Assembly (NCBI RefSeq): GCF_945277285.1
Contig: NZ_CALYPR010000001.1
Span: 1,178,001-1,242,000, forward strand
Direction: 5' to 3'
Source of the DNA: an uncultured Bartonella sp.
Lineage (GTDB): Bacteria > Pseudomonadota > Alphaproteobacteria > Rhizobiales > Rhizobiaceae
Length of the DNA stretch: 64,000 nt
Part shown: positions 9,274-18,470 of the stretch, piece after piece
Numbering within the stretch: position 1 is the first letter of the stretch
Layout: the number at the start of each line of letters is the position of its first letter
Notes under the pieces: model-generated
The model's input: the letters and a program-made list of their open reading frames with translations, nothing else
Database searches by the model: none
What the model was told of the DNA's origin: nothing
Position numbers and translations under genes: made by a program

Positions 9274-10224
9274 TTGCCGCTTTATGATAGAAAAGTGAAT
9301 CTTGAACAGAAAACACTTCAATATTCGATTATTGCAACGATAGTCTTAGCACTTTCAGCGATCATTACCGGCATTTTGACTGGTGCATCCTCAATCATTT
9401 TTGATGGTATGTATTCGTCAATTGATTGTGTCTTTAGTGTTGCTGCTCTTTTTGTTGTTCGTCTGATTGAGATTGATGTAAACCGGCGCACCCGCAAAGC
9501 ACCTAAATTTGTCGAGCGTTTTCAATACGGATTTTGGCACCTTGAACCGATGCTTTTGGCAATCAACGGGTTATCTTTAATGATTGCCATTGTTTATGCT
9601 TTGTTTGAAGCCGCGGTCAAGATATTGAATGGTGGCCAGCTACCGCATTTTGATGCAGCCGTCTGGTTTTCTATGATTGCCATGTTCTCATGCTTCGGCA
9701 TGGCGTTTTTTGAATTTCGCTGTAACCGCAAAATCAAGTCGGCCTTTATAGCTGTCGATGCAAAAGGCTGGATCGTATCAGGTGGCATAGGAGTTGCACT
9801 TTTGTGTGCTTTTAGCTTTGCCAACCTTATTGAAGGCACATCCTATATCTGGATTTTACCATATATCGACCCCGTCGTTCTGGCATTGATTGCGCTTATC
9901 ATGCTGCCTGTTCCAGTGAAAATTGTGATAAAAGCCCTGCGCGATATTTTGATGATTACACCGGCTGATCTTGATGAACATGTCAATGTAATTGTCGATA
10001 AAATCGTTGAAAAATACGGATTCATCGGTTCACAGAATTATCTTGCCAAAGTTGGCCGTTCGACGATGATAGAAATTCACCTTATTTTGCCTCGCCATTA
10101 TAAAATAACCGAGGTTGAGGAACTTGATAAGATTCGTTCCGAGATCGGGGAGGAGATTGGTAATGCGGGGCCTGACCGTTGGCTGACTGTTTCTTTTACG
10201 GCAAATTCACAATGGGCCTATTGA
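9274..10224 (+). CDS. Cation diffusion facilitator-like membrane transporter with atypical metal site
   Basis: A 316-residue inner-membrane protein with five to six predicted helices and a cytoplasmic C-terminal domain (about residues 225-316), arranged as in CDF transporters. The CDF landmark in TM2 is recognisable as FDGMYSSIDCVFS, but the usual H/DxxxD is YxxxD; in the equivalent TM5 segment (AVDAKGWIVSGG) the second acidic ligand is replaced by Trp. Metal specificity, or transport itself, is therefore uncertain. The start is TTG 9274 with AAGGAG at 9261-9266, seven bases upstream; a TTG at 9256 precedes the Shine-Dalgarno sequence and is unlikely. It converges with the M48 protease gene. 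Confidence 0.75.
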   Translation: MPLYDRKVNLEQKTLQYSIIATIVLALSAIITGILTGASSIIFDGMYSSIDCVFSVAALFVVRLIEIDVNRRTRKAPKFVERFQYGFWHLEPMLLAINGLSLMIAIVYALFEAAVKILNGGQLPHFDAAVWFSMIAMFSCFGMAFFEFRCNRKIKSAFIAVDAKGWIVSGGIGVALLCAFSFANLIEGTSYIWILPYIDPVVLALIALIMLPVPVKIVIKALRDILMITPADLDEHVNVIVDKIVEKYGFIGSQNYLAKVGRSTMIEIHLILPRHYKITEVEELDKIRSEIGEEIGNAGPDRWLTVSFTANSQWAY

Positions 10225-10327
10225 GATAAGGCGAGGCCGTGAAGTGAAGGGCGATACGATGCAAAAGAACATTTGGCGATGCAAAAAGAGCTTATTGACT
10301 TAATGAATAGTCTTTTTGGTTGTTTCT

Positions 10328-11857
10328 TTATTCGGAAATGATTTTGATTTTGTCACCGGCAGAAACATTTGAGCTTGGCGACAGGGCATTGAGGATACGC
10401 AACAGTTTCTCTTTCGCGTCGGTGCCTTGCATACGTGCACTGAGCGAGGTGACTGTATCGCCGGACCGCACATTGATCACGTGGATGCGCAAGGGTTTCA
10501 ATGCCGAGATCTCGCGCGATGACAAGGTTTTGAATGTCGATGTTGTTACATTTGCCACTGCGTTGAGTTCGGTCGAGTTTTTGGGCGCTGCTGTTAAAAA
10601 TCTGAAAACACGGTCTTTGACAGTAATGACAACAACATCAAACTGCCAGCGGTCGTTTGCCGCACGGGCGCGCGCGGCTGGCAGGCCATTGATTGTTATC
10701 GACTGAATGGTTGACGGGTCAAGCCCGCTTACCCAGCCACTTTTTATATAATCAGCAGGTGATAGGCCACGAGGCAACGCAACACCATCAAAACGTACAG
10801 CAATATCGTTGTTACCACTGGCAATAACGGCAGATGAAGAATTATCTATGGTGAAACCTTGCGGTACTGAAAAGGTAATGCCCAGTTTAGGATGGATAAA
10901 CTGGTTGCCGCGTATATACCCCTCGTCGGCGGTATCACCAAAAATCATTCCGTCAATGCCGTTCAAGAAATCATCGCGGTCGGTTTTTCCCACACCCGGT
11001 GCACCAACTTTGCGCGCTTCATTGGTTGCCAGCTGGATGCGTTGTGGTGTGGATGGGTGACTAGCCAGAAAGTCGAGTGTTGCATCGGTTGCACCCGATA
11101 CATTGCGATAGGCTGCGTAAGCTTCCATAGATTGGAGGAAACGCGGTGAAGCAAACGGATCATAACCGGCACGTCCAAGCATTTTTATGCCAATTTGATC
11201 AGCTTGCAATTCCTGATTGCGCGAAAACTGTGCAAGACGCAATTTGCCACGAATCTCGGTTTCACGCTCGGCCGATCGGTCTTCCAGGATATCGCTCACA
11301 ACTTGATTTGTAAGCTCTACCTCGGCTTCTTTCTGTTGGCGCAAAATACCATGATTAGCCGTTACATGAGCCATTTCATGCGCCAGAACGGCTGCCACTT
11401 CTGATGAATCATTGGCAAGAGCAAGAAGCCCGCGCGTGACATAGACATAACCGCCGGGAAGCGCAAAGGCATTGACATTGGGCGAGTTTAGAATGGTTAT
11501 CCGATAGGTCTGATCGGGATTATCTGATACAGCAGTGAGCCGACCGACAATTTTTGCAACCATACGCTCAAGTTTCGCGTCACTATATTCGCCACCATAG
11601 GTTTTCAAGATGCGCGGATGTTGGGAGGCTCCTAATTGCGCTTGCGTGTCGCCTTTGCTGACCTTGTCTACAGTGACTGGTGTTCCGGAAGGCATAAGCC
11701 CACCATCCGGTTTGTCATAATCGACCAGATGGCAGGCGGTGAGCCCCATGAGGCCAGCAGCCAGAAAAAAAGTAAAGCCTATAATTTTTGCAGAATTTTT
11801 ATAATCGCGCAGCAAAAACAAAGACTTAATCTTCACTATTTTTCTGTGTTTACTCAT
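10328..11857 (-). CDS. M48 family metalloprotease, lipoprotein with C-terminal LysM-like domain
   Basis: A 509-residue predicted periplasmic zinc protease, BepA/LoiP-like. The signal segment ends in lipobox LTAC with Cys42, so it is probably outer-membrane anchored. The metal site HEMAH is at residues 160-164, with the third ligand Glu216 in ELQAD. The C-terminal part (about 455-509) resembles a LysM fold (VRSGDTVTSLSARM...VSAGDKIKI), suggesting peptidoglycan contact. Family members degrade or help assemble outer-membrane proteins. The signal n-region is unusually long (about 25 residues), and no ribosome site is close to the ATG, so the start is somewhat uncertain. Confidence 0.88.
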   Translation of the reverse strand: MSKHRKIVKIKSLFLLRDYKNSAKIIGFTFFLAAGLMGLTACHLVDYDKPDGGLMPSGTPVTVDKVSKGDTQAQLGASQHPRILKTYGGEYSDAKLERMVAKIVGRLTAVSDNPDQTYRITILNSPNVNAFALPGGYVYVTRGLLALANDSSEVAAVLAHEMAHVTANHGILRQQKEAEVELTNQVVSDILEDRSAERETEIRGKLRLAQFSRNQELQADQIGIKMLGRAGYDPFASPRFLQSMEAYAAYRNVSGATDATLDFLASHPSTPQRIQLATNEARKVGAPGVGKTDRDDFLNGIDGMIFGDTADEGYIRGNQFIHPKLGITFSVPQGFTIDNSSSAVIASGNNDIAVRFDGVALPRGLSPADYIKSGWVSGLDPSTIQSITINGLPAARARAANDRWQFDVVVITVKDRVFRFLTAAPKNSTELNAVANVTTSTFKTLSSREISALKPLRIHVINVRSGDTVTSLSARMQGTDAKEKLLRILNALSPSSNVSAGDKIKIISE

Positions 11858-12074
11858 GCCAAACGGTTTTACCCTTTTTTGTAAGGAGAATAGCCATACG
11901 TAACATATCGCCGAAAAACATTGAAAATAACATGCTTTCTAAAAATTTTTCAGTATATTCCAACAGGTGGATTGCAATTGTTGTGACATATAGTTGACGG
12001 CTGGACAATTAAATAGATAGCAATTGAACAATTTAACCGAAAATTTTGCTTTGAAGAAGAAAGATTGAACCGGG

Positions 12075-12710
12075 ATGAAAACCTATACCGTTGTTCTTGA
12101 TGGCAAGCTTCAGGTGACAACGCGACTTCTTGCCCAGATTGCGGATACCGGCGTCATCGTCGCTGATGGTGCCATTCGTTATATCGAGGCGCTTCATGTC
12201 ACGCCGGAATTATGGGTAGGCGACTTTGATTCGACCAAACCGGATTTGAAAAAAAAATATGCTGAACTCGAGCGACGTACTTTTCCGGTTGCCAAAGACA
12301 AGACAGATGGTGAACTGGCCGTTGATTTTGCGCTTGAAAGAGGTGCTCGCCGCGTCATTTTATGCGGTGCTCTGGGAGGAAAACGCTCTGACCATGCATT
12401 TTTTCATTTGACCTATGCTCTGGCACTTAAAGAACGGGGCATTGATGTTTTTTTAACAAGCGGGCATGAAGAAGCATATGCTATTTTGCCCGGGAATTAT
12501 TCTTTCAATTTTTCCAAAGGAACAACGTTTAGTGTGATCGGTTTGACTGACCTTGGTGGATTATCGCTTGAAGGAGCAAAATGGCCACTTAGCAATCGCG
12601 ATGTTTCCTTCGGGTCATCTTTGACCCTTTCGAACGTAGTAACGGATAAGTTGCATTTAAGCCTTGATCATGGCAAAGCCATTTTGTTTGCAAATGTTCC
12701 TTGCAAATGA
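12075..12710 (+). CDS. thiN: Thiamine diphosphokinase
   Basis: A 211-residue thiamin pyrophosphokinase transferring pyrophosphate from ATP to thiamine to make the cofactor used by, for example, the transketolase encoded at 20 kb. Motifs in order: VADGAIRY (about 29-36), GDFDS (49-53), DKTDGELA (75-82) and GGKRSDH (101-107), the last two lining the ATP/metal site. The C-terminal beta domain holds the usual SLEGAKWPL and LTLSN elements. It stands alone, and no THI-box riboswitch signature was seen upstream. Confidence 0.92.
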   Translation: MKTYTVVLDGKLQVTTRLLAQIADTGVIVADGAIRYIEALHVTPELWVGDFDSTKPDLKKKYAELERRTFPVAKDKTDGELAVDFALERGARRVILCGALGGKRSDHAFFHLTYALALKERGIDVFLTSGHEEAYAILPGNYSFNFSKGTTFSVIGLTDLGGLSLEGAKWPLSNRDVSFGSSLTLSNVVTDKLHLSLDHGKAILFANVPCK

Positions 12711-12859
12711 TGAATTTTGCTGATTGCTCTGTGGAAAAAAACAAATCAATCCTTATGTAACTATTCGGGTAAGGTTGCCGGTTGCTTTAACCTTATCTTG
12801 GTTTTGCCTTATTATTACGACACAGTGTTAAAAAGCTTAAAAAGAGAAAGAGTGAGGAC

Positions 12860-13147
12860 ATGTTTAAACGTATTTCTGTGATTGCCATGGTTTCGGCTTT
12901 GGGATTGGCAACTGTTGCCTGTAGCCCGAATGAACAGCGTACTGCCGGATATGGCGTGGGGGGTGCTGCATTGGGTGCATTGGCTGGCGGTGCTATTAAA
13001 GGAAATGGTAAGGGCGCATTAACTGGTGCGGCAATTGGCGCTGCGGCGGGTACTCTTGTTGGTGTTGCAACAAAACGCAATGGTGTTCAATATTGTAATT
13101 ATCGCGATGCCAATGGGCAGATGTATCAGGCTCCCTGCAACCAATAA
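12860..13147 (+). CDS. Small glycine-zipper lipoprotein
   Basis: A 95-residue secreted protein: signal peptide with lipobox TVAC (Cys21), then a glycine-zipper membrane-like segment of G-x3-G repeats (about residues 31-72: YGVGGAALGALAGGAIKG and GAAIGAAAGTLVGVA) and a short tail with two cysteines (YCNY, APCNQ). It resembles YMGG/Rick-17kDa-type envelope lipoproteins common in Hyphomicrobiales. Function is unknown. ATG 12860 follows GAGTGAGGAC. A terminator-like hairpin follows. Confidence 0.85.
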   Translation: MFKRISVIAMVSALGLATVACSPNEQRTAGYGVGGAALGALAGGAIKGNGKGALTGAAIGAAAGTLVGVATKRNGVQYCNYRDANGQMYQAPCNQ

Positions 13148-13167
13148 ATTGTTGGAAGCTTGCGCTT

Positions 13168-13197
13168 AAAGGGGGTCGGTTTTACTGGCCCTTTTTT
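13168..13197 (+). terminator. Probable terminator of the glycine-zipper lipoprotein gene
   Basis: GGGTC pairs with GGCCC (one G-U) around a nine-base loop, flanked by AAAGG and a run of six T. The stem is modest. Confidence 0.65.
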
Positions 13198-13262
13198 ATT
13201 TTCTATATTTTACAGCGATATTTTTGCTATTAAACAGGTCAAAATAAAACAACGGACTTATA

Positions 13263-15068
13263 ATGGCTCCTCCACTTCTTCGCCTTGACCATATTTCACT
13301 AACCTTCGGTGGCACACCTTTGTTGACCGATGCGGCTCTATCGGTATCAAGTGGCGACCGCATTGCGCTGGTTGGCCGCAACGGATCGGGTAAATCGACA
13401 TTACTCAAAATTGCTGCCGGACTTATTGAACCGACAGATGGTGAGGTATTCCGCCATCCTTCGGCAACGATCCGCTATTTGCCGCAAGCACCTGATCTTG
13501 ACGGTTTTGAAAATGTCCACGCTTATGTCGAAGATGGACTTGGCCCATCGGATGACGTGCATCGTGTCAGCTATATGTTAGATCATTTAGGACTGAGCGG
13601 TGAGGAAAAGCCCGGTCAGCTGTCCGGTGGCGAGGCAAGGCGTGCCGCATTGGCACGGGTTATTGCGCCACAGCCGGATATTCTGCTGCTTGATGAACCG
13701 ACGAATCACCTTGATTTGACGACCATCGAATGGCTGGAAAGTGAATTGCAGACGATACGCTCTAGCATTGTTCTGATTTCTCATGATCGTCGTTTTCTGG
13801 AAAATGTCTCGCAATCGACAATCTGGCTTGATCGTGGGGAAACAAAGCGTTTGGGCAAAAGCTTCGCGTTTTTTGAGGAATGGCGTGACAAACTTCTTGA
13901 AGAAGAAGAAGTCGAACAACAAAAGCTCGGGCGTCAGATTGTGCGTGAAGAACATTGGCTGCGTTATGGAGTGACAGCACGCAGAAAACGCAATGTGCGC
14001 CGTCTTGATGAACTGCATCAATTACGCCAGAAATATAAAAGCTATCGCGGTCCGCTAGGCAATGTGGTGATTGAAGCAAGTGACTCTCAGGAATCCGGCA
14101 AGCTTGTTATTGAAGCCAAAAACATCAGCAAGGCTTATGGCGACCGCGTACTTGTGGATCATTTTTCAACCCGCATCCATCGCGGCGACCGAATTGGCCT
14201 TGTGGGGCCAAATGGCATCGGAAAGACAACATTGCTTTCCATGTTAAGCGGAATCTTACAACCGGATAGCGGAACAGTGAAACTCGGCGTCAATCTTGAA
14301 ATAGCCACGCTTGATCAAAAGCGTTCCCTTGATGAGACCGAAACATTGGCCCATTATTTGACGGATGGCCGTGGTGACAGTGTCATTGTGAATGGCGAAC
14401 AACGCCATGTTGTCTCTTATATGAAGGATTTTCTCTTTTCTCCCGAACAGGCGCGCACGCCAATCAAGGAATTATCGGGTGGTGAACGCGCGCGGCTGAT
14501 GTTGGCACGGGTGTTGTCGCGTCCGGCCAATCTGTTGATTTTGGACGAGCCAACCAATGATCTCGATATGGAAACACTTGATCTTTTGCAGGAGCTTGTC
14601 AGCGGTTTTCAAGGAACAGTTTTGCTTGTCAGTCATGACCGTGATTTTCTTGATCGCACGGTGACCAGCATCATTGCCCCTGAAGGCAATGGGAGCTGGC
14701 TTGAATATGCGGGTGGCTATAGCGATATGATAGCGCAAAGAAAAGGCCGCGAGATCGAACAGAAAAAGTTTGTTAAAGCGGCATCTTTCGAAGCTCGCAC
14801 TCCCCCCGAAAGAGTGAAACGGGAAGGGAAACAAAAGCTTTCCTATAAGCAAAAATATGCATTGGAAAAATTACCTTTGGAAATTGATGCTCTTCATCAG
14901 ACGATAGCAAAAATGGAAAAAGAATTTTCAGATCCCGATCTTTATTCAAGAGATGCCAGACGTTTTGAAGAGCTCTCGCACCTTCTTGATAAGAATCGCA
15001 AAGAGCTGGAAACCAAAGAAGATGCATGGCTGGAACTCGAAATGCTCAAAGAAGAGCTTGAAAAATGA
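13263..15068 (+). CDS. ABC-F family ATPase (Uup-like)
   Basis: A 601-residue protein with two ABC ATPase domains and no membrane segment, hence a ribosome-associated ABC-F factor rather than a transporter. First domain: Walker A GRNGSGKS at 38-45, signature LSGGEARR, Walker B LLLDEPTNHLDL. Second: GPNGIGKTT, LSGGERARL, LILDEPTNDLD. The linker is charged, and a C-terminal coiled coil (about 520-601) resembles Uup, which also binds branched DNA. ABC-F proteins relieve stalled ribosomes; the target here is inferred only at family level. ATG 13263 is used. The gene ends at a bidirectional terminator. Confidence 0.9.
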   Translation: MAPPLLRLDHISLTFGGTPLLTDAALSVSSGDRIALVGRNGSGKSTLLKIAAGLIEPTDGEVFRHPSATIRYLPQAPDLDGFENVHAYVEDGLGPSDDVHRVSYMLDHLGLSGEEKPGQLSGGEARRAALARVIAPQPDILLLDEPTNHLDLTTIEWLESELQTIRSSIVLISHDRRFLENVSQSTIWLDRGETKRLGKSFAFFEEWRDKLLEEEEVEQQKLGRQIVREEHWLRYGVTARRKRNVRRLDELHQLRQKYKSYRGPLGNVVIEASDSQESGKLVIEAKNISKAYGDRVLVDHFSTRIHRGDRIGLVGPNGIGKTTLLSMLSGILQPDSGTVKLGVNLEIATLDQKRSLDETETLAHYLTDGRGDSVIVNGEQRHVVSYMKDFLFSPEQARTPIKELSGGERARLMLARVLSRPANLLILDEPTNDLDMETLDLLQELVSGFQGTVLLVSHDRDFLDRTVTSIIAPEGNGSWLEYAGGYSDMIAQRKGREIEQKKFVKAASFEARTPPERVKREGKQKLSYKQKYALEKLPLEIDALHQTIAKMEKEFSDPDLYSRDARRFEELSHLLDKNRKELETKEDAWLELEMLKEELEK

Positions 15069-15140
15069 TTTTCCTGTCCGAGAGCCACAGCTTTCAGCTT
15101 TGGTAGCACTTAAAATTTTGAAATGAAATATAAATAAAAA

Positions 15141-15167
15141 AAGCCTTCCGTTTCCGGAAGGCTTTTT
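15141..15167. terminator. Bidirectional terminator between the ABC-F gene and gapR
   Basis: Perfect ten-base stem AAGCCTTCCG/CGGAAGGCTT with a TTTC loop, T-run on the right and A-run on the left. It can serve both converging genes. Confidence 0.92.
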
Positions 15168-15186
15168 GATGAAAAAAACTGAAAAT

Positions 15187-15444
15187 TCAGTTCATGCCGA
15201 GCGCATCTTTATAAAGCTGGATCATGGCTTCTTCTTCCTGACGCTCATGGTCTTCTTTTTTGCGCAAACGTATAATTGTACGTACAGCCTTGCTGTCAAA
15301 ACCACTTCCTTTGAGCTCTGCATAAACCTCTTTTATGTCATCAGAAATTGTTTTCTTTTCTTCTTCAAGACGCTCAATCCGCTCGATAAAAGAACGCAAC
15401 TGGCCAACAGCCACTGCTTGTTTTTCGTCTGTCACTTCACTCAT
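15187..15444 (-). CDS. gapR: GapR family nucleoid-associated protein (DUF2312)
   Basis: An 85-residue, highly charged helical protein that matches the DUF2312/GapR family in length and pattern ([16 protein letters not shown], then [15 protein letters not shown] and a [13 protein letters not shown] block). In Caulobacter, GapR forms a clamp on overtwisted DNA ahead of replication forks and stimulates gyrase and topoisomerase IV. The two helices and conserved basic residues are present. It is monocistronic, converging with the ABC-F gene on a shared terminator. High confidence for family, inferred for function. Confidence 0.92.
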   Translation of the reverse strand: MSEVTDEKQAVAVGQLRSFIERIERLEEEKKTISDDIKEVYAELKGSGFDSKAVRTIIRLRKKEDHERQEEEAMIQLYKDALGMN

Positions 15445-15579
15445 GGAAATGGCCTCCAGATAAATCGTTTACCAACGAGTCGTTTAGTCGATCGTTCCGT
15501 TTCATGTCGATGCCCGAGTTATGCCCTCAAAGTCAAGACATTGGTCTATTTTTTCCTCTTCAATAAAAATTGCCGTGGA

Positions 15580-16374
15580 TTACCTGTCGCAACGGGACGG
15601 AAAAACCTGTTTCATGTGAATCATCGGCAATTTATTGATCTGTGCAAAAAGCGGCACAAGATAGTCAGCCCATTTTAATACACCATTCTCGTCGGCAATC
15701 AGATCCTGGCGCACTTCAATGAGGATATGGGCAATGCCCTTTTTTGTACAATGGCGATACATTGTGTCGCCTTTCAATGCACCGTCATAAGGTTCGTTAT
15801 TGCCAACGGTGATGCCTTCAATTTTATTTAAACCGTCAAATAGCGGTTGTAAAACGCGCTCGTCACTATCCCACAACAGGCCGATATGCCAAGGACGCGC
15901 CCTACCATGCCAAACCGGCGTAAAGGAATGGACAGAAATTACCAGAGGACTTTGTCGGCCTGCTTTTTCCACCCCCTCGATCAGCCGGCTGATTGCCGCA
16001 TCATAAGGCTTGTAAAACTTTTCGATTCTTTTGTGTCGCTCAGCCTCGCTCAGTGGATAATTTCCGGGGATAACGGCACCGTCAGATAATTGCATGATAA
16101 GTGTCGGGTCATCTTCACCACGGTTGGGATCGATCAGCAATCGTGAAAAATGACTGACAACGGCAGGAGCCTGTAGGCGTTCGGCAAGCACTTTGGTGAG
16201 CAATTCGGCGCCGATATCATAGGCGATGTGGCGTTCAAGCTCTGATGGTGCGAGCCCAAGTGCATGATATTCATCCGGCACATTATTGCTGGCATGATCG
16301 CATATAAGAGCAATGCCCAATTCCATATTGCCGGGTATTCCTGTGAAGGAATAGAAATTTTCTTTCTGTTTCAT
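15580..16374 (-). CDS. N-formylglutamate amidohydrolase family protein
   Basis: A 264-residue member of the FGase family, which hydrolyses N-formyl-L-glutamate to glutamate and formate at the end of one histidine-degradation route. Recognisable blocks: CDHASNNVP near the N-terminus, HFSRLLIDPNRGEDD, VHSFTPVWHG and HILIEVRQDLI. No hut genes are nearby, so its true substrate may differ; many Rhizobiales keep this gene next to the DUF1036-pyk unit, as here, from which it is divergent. Confidence 0.85.
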   Translation of the reverse strand: MKQKENFYSFTGIPGNMELGIALICDHASNNVPDEYHALGLAPSELERHIAYDIGAELLTKVLAERLQAPAVVSHFSRLLIDPNRGEDDPTLIMQLSDGAVIPGNYPLSEAERHKRIEKFYKPYDAAISRLIEGVEKAGRQSPLVISVHSFTPVWHGRARPWHIGLLWDSDERVLQPLFDGLNKIEGITVGNNEPYDGALKGDTMYRHCTKKGIAHILIEVRQDLIADENGVLKWADYLVPLFAQINKLPMIHMKQVFPSRCDR

Positions 16375-16508
16375 TTTTTTATCATCACTTTATAATATGA
16401 ATGCAATTGAGAACCTATGACATTGACAAAGTTTAAGAAACTACACAAAACACAAGTCAAGTGCATAAAAACAGCAGTCGGATGAAAATAAAGCCGAAGG
16501 TGACAGAA

Positions 16509-16976
16509 ATGTTATGGAAAAAAATTTGGGTTTGTCTCTTCGGTGGTACAGCGGCACTTATCTTTTCAAGTGCAGCCGAGGCCGATTTTCGTGTTTGCAA
16601 TACAACACAGGAAGCCATCGCTGTTTCAATCGGATATCGCGCAAAGACCGGCTGGATGTCTGAAGGATGGTGGGTTGTTGGCCCGACACGGTGCAAGACG
16701 ATTATTGATGGTTCTCTCTCCTCACGCTTCTATTATCTTCATGCTGAAGATACTAAAAATCACGGGCGTTGGGAGGGACCGATCAATATGTGTGTGAAAG
16801 ATTCTGAATTTACCATTGATGGTGTCAATGACTGTTTTGCACGTGGTTTTCAAAAAGCCGGTTTTCAAGAAATTGATACAGGTACACAAACGAGCTGGAT
16901 GGTCCAGTTGACAGAACCTGTATCGAATAATCCGGCGTTGAATACGCCGGTTGTTACAGGAGCTCCCACAAAATGA
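16509..16976 (+). CDS. DUF1036 family secreted protein
   Basis: A 155-residue protein with a signal peptide (about residues 1-25, ending SSAAEA before DFRVCNTT). The mature part matches DUF1036: FRVCNTTQEAIAVSIGYR, GWMSEGWWVVGPTRC, a tyrosine/histidine-rich strand, and paired cysteines likely forming disulfides. Function is unknown, presumably periplasmic. ATG 16509 is chosen because AAGG at 16497-16500 is eight bases upstream and the product begins with a proper signal peptide; the frame is open back to 16461. Its stop overlaps the pyk start by four bases, so the two are translationally coupled. Confidence 0.85.
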   Translation: MLWKKIWVCLFGGTAALIFSSAAEADFRVCNTTQEAIAVSIGYRAKTGWMSEGWWVVGPTRCKTIIDGSLSSRFYYLHAEDTKNHGRWEGPINMCVKDSEFTIDGVNDCFARGFQKAGFQEIDTGTQTSWMVQLTEPVSNNPALNTPVVTGAPTK

Positions 16977-18409
16977 AACGTAATCGTAAAGTCAAAATTG
17001 TTGCGACGCTTGGGCCCGCATCATCGAATGAAAGCATGATTGAAAAACTGTTCTTGGCGGGGGTCGATGTTTTTCGTATCAATATGAGTCATGCCGATCA
17101 TGACATGATGCGTTCTCTTGTCAAAATCATTCGCGATATCGAGAAAAGGCAAGGGCGTCCGATTGGTATACTGGCTGATTTGCAAGGGCCGAAATTGCGC
17201 GTGGGGGAATTCAAGGAAGGCAGAGCCGATCTAGTAGTTGGCCAAACCTTTACGCTCGACAATAAAGACATTCCGGGCGACAATAGCCGTGTTTATTTGC
17301 CACATAAAGAAATATTCGATGCTGTCAAACCGGGGGAGCGGTTGTTGATTGATGATGGCAAACTTGAACTTCTGGCGCAAAAATGCACCCATACGTCAAT
17401 CGAGTGCAAGGTGGTAGCCGGAAAACGTATTTCTGACCGCAAGGGTGTAAGCCTGCCCGATACTTTATTGGGTGTCGGTGCCATGACAGAAAAAGACCAT
17501 AAGGATCTTCTTGCGGTGCTTGAAGAGCCGATAGACTGGATAGCGCTTTCTTTCATCCAGCGGCCGGAAGATATTGCCGAAGCACGCAAGATTACCAAAG
17601 GTAAGGTGGCTATTTTATCGAAGATTGAAAAACCGCAAGCAGTGCGCAGAATTAGTGAAATTGTTGACTTGTCCGATGCTGTTATGGTTGCACGCGGTGA
17701 CCTTGGTGTTGAAATGCCATTGGAAACTGTGCCCGGTATCCAGATGGATATTATAAGATTGTGCCGGCGCGCCGGAAAACCGGTTGTAGTTGCAACACAA
17801 ATGCTGGAATCAATGATTACCTCACCGGTACCAACTCGTGCGGAAGTTTCCGATGTTGCAACTGCAGTCTATGAAGGGGCAGATGCGATTATGCTTTCGG
17901 CAGAATCTGCAGCTGGTGCCTATCCGGAAGAAGCAGTGCGCACTATGGACAAGATTGCCTGCAAGATTGAGCGCGATTCCAATTATGAGACGATGATTGA
18001 TGCCCAACATCCGGATCCTGAACCAACAGGCGCAGATGCTATTTCGCTTGCAGCAAGGCAAATTGCCGAAACGCTCAATCTTTCGGCTATTGTTGCCTAT
18101 ACGGCTTCCGGTGCAACGGGGATCCGTGCATCACGCGAGCGGCCGATACCATCTATCATTGCCCTTTCACCAATTGTCGAAACAGCGCGGCGTTTGGCGC
18201 TTGTCTGGGGCCTTCATTGTGTTGTTACAGAAGACGCGCACGATCTTGATGACATGGTCGATCGGGCTAGTGCTATTGCATTGCGGGAAGGGTACAGCGT
18301 TCCCGGTGACAGGATCATTGTAACCGCCGGCGTACCGCTTGGAACGCCGGGAGCAACCAATATGTTGCGCATTGCCTATGTAACCAAAGATGATGGCAAA
18401 CGGCGCTGA
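16973..18409 (+). CDS. pyk: Pyruvate kinase
   Basis: A 478-residue pyruvate kinase converting phosphoenolpyruvate and ADP to pyruvate and ATP in the last step of glycolysis. The N-terminal KIVATLGPASS and FRINMSHA, DLQGPKLR, the catalytic KIEKPQAV, MVARGDLGVEMP and VATQMLESMI motifs are all intact; the C-terminal allosteric domain is complete. Length is typical. It overlaps the DUF1036 gene (ATGA). With tkt, gap, pgk and fba downstream on the same strand, this window covers much of lower glycolysis. A hairpin without a T-run follows. Confidence 0.97.
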   Translation: MKRNRKVKIVATLGPASSNESMIEKLFLAGVDVFRINMSHADHDMMRSLVKIIRDIEKRQGRPIGILADLQGPKLRVGEFKEGRADLVVGQTFTLDNKDIPGDNSRVYLPHKEIFDAVKPGERLLIDDGKLELLAQKCTHTSIECKVVAGKRISDRKGVSLPDTLLGVGAMTEKDHKDLLAVLEEPIDWIALSFIQRPEDIAEARKITKGKVAILSKIEKPQAVRRISEIVDLSDAVMVARGDLGVEMPLETVPGIQMDIIRLCRRAGKPVVVATQMLESMITSPVPTRAEVSDVATAVYEGADAIMLSAESAAGAYPEEAVRTMDKIACKIERDSNYETMIDAQHPDPEPTGADAISLAARQIAETLNLSAIVAYTASGATGIRASRERPIPSIIALSPIVETARRLALVWGLHCVVTEDAHDLDDMVDRASAIALREGYSVPGDRIIVTAGVPLGTPGATNMLRIAYVTKDDGKRR

Positions 18410-18437
18410 TTTTTTGGTTGTGCTAACGATTGTCTTT

Positions 18438-18470
18438 ATCGGCGGAACGAGCTTAAAAAGTTCCGCCGAT
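18438..18470. repeat. 11-bp perfect inverted repeat after pyk
   Basis: ATCGGCGGAAC (18438-18448) pairs perfectly with GTTCCGCCGAT (18460-18470) across an 11-base loop. No T-run follows on either strand, so it is either a factor-assisted terminator or an mRNA 3'-end stabiliser. Confidence 0.7.

Noticed and set aside
12711..12859. TPP riboswitch near thiamine genes
   Set aside because: Upstream regions of the thiamine diphosphokinase and ThiE-like genes were read for the THI-box core (CTGAGA and its partner) and none was seen.
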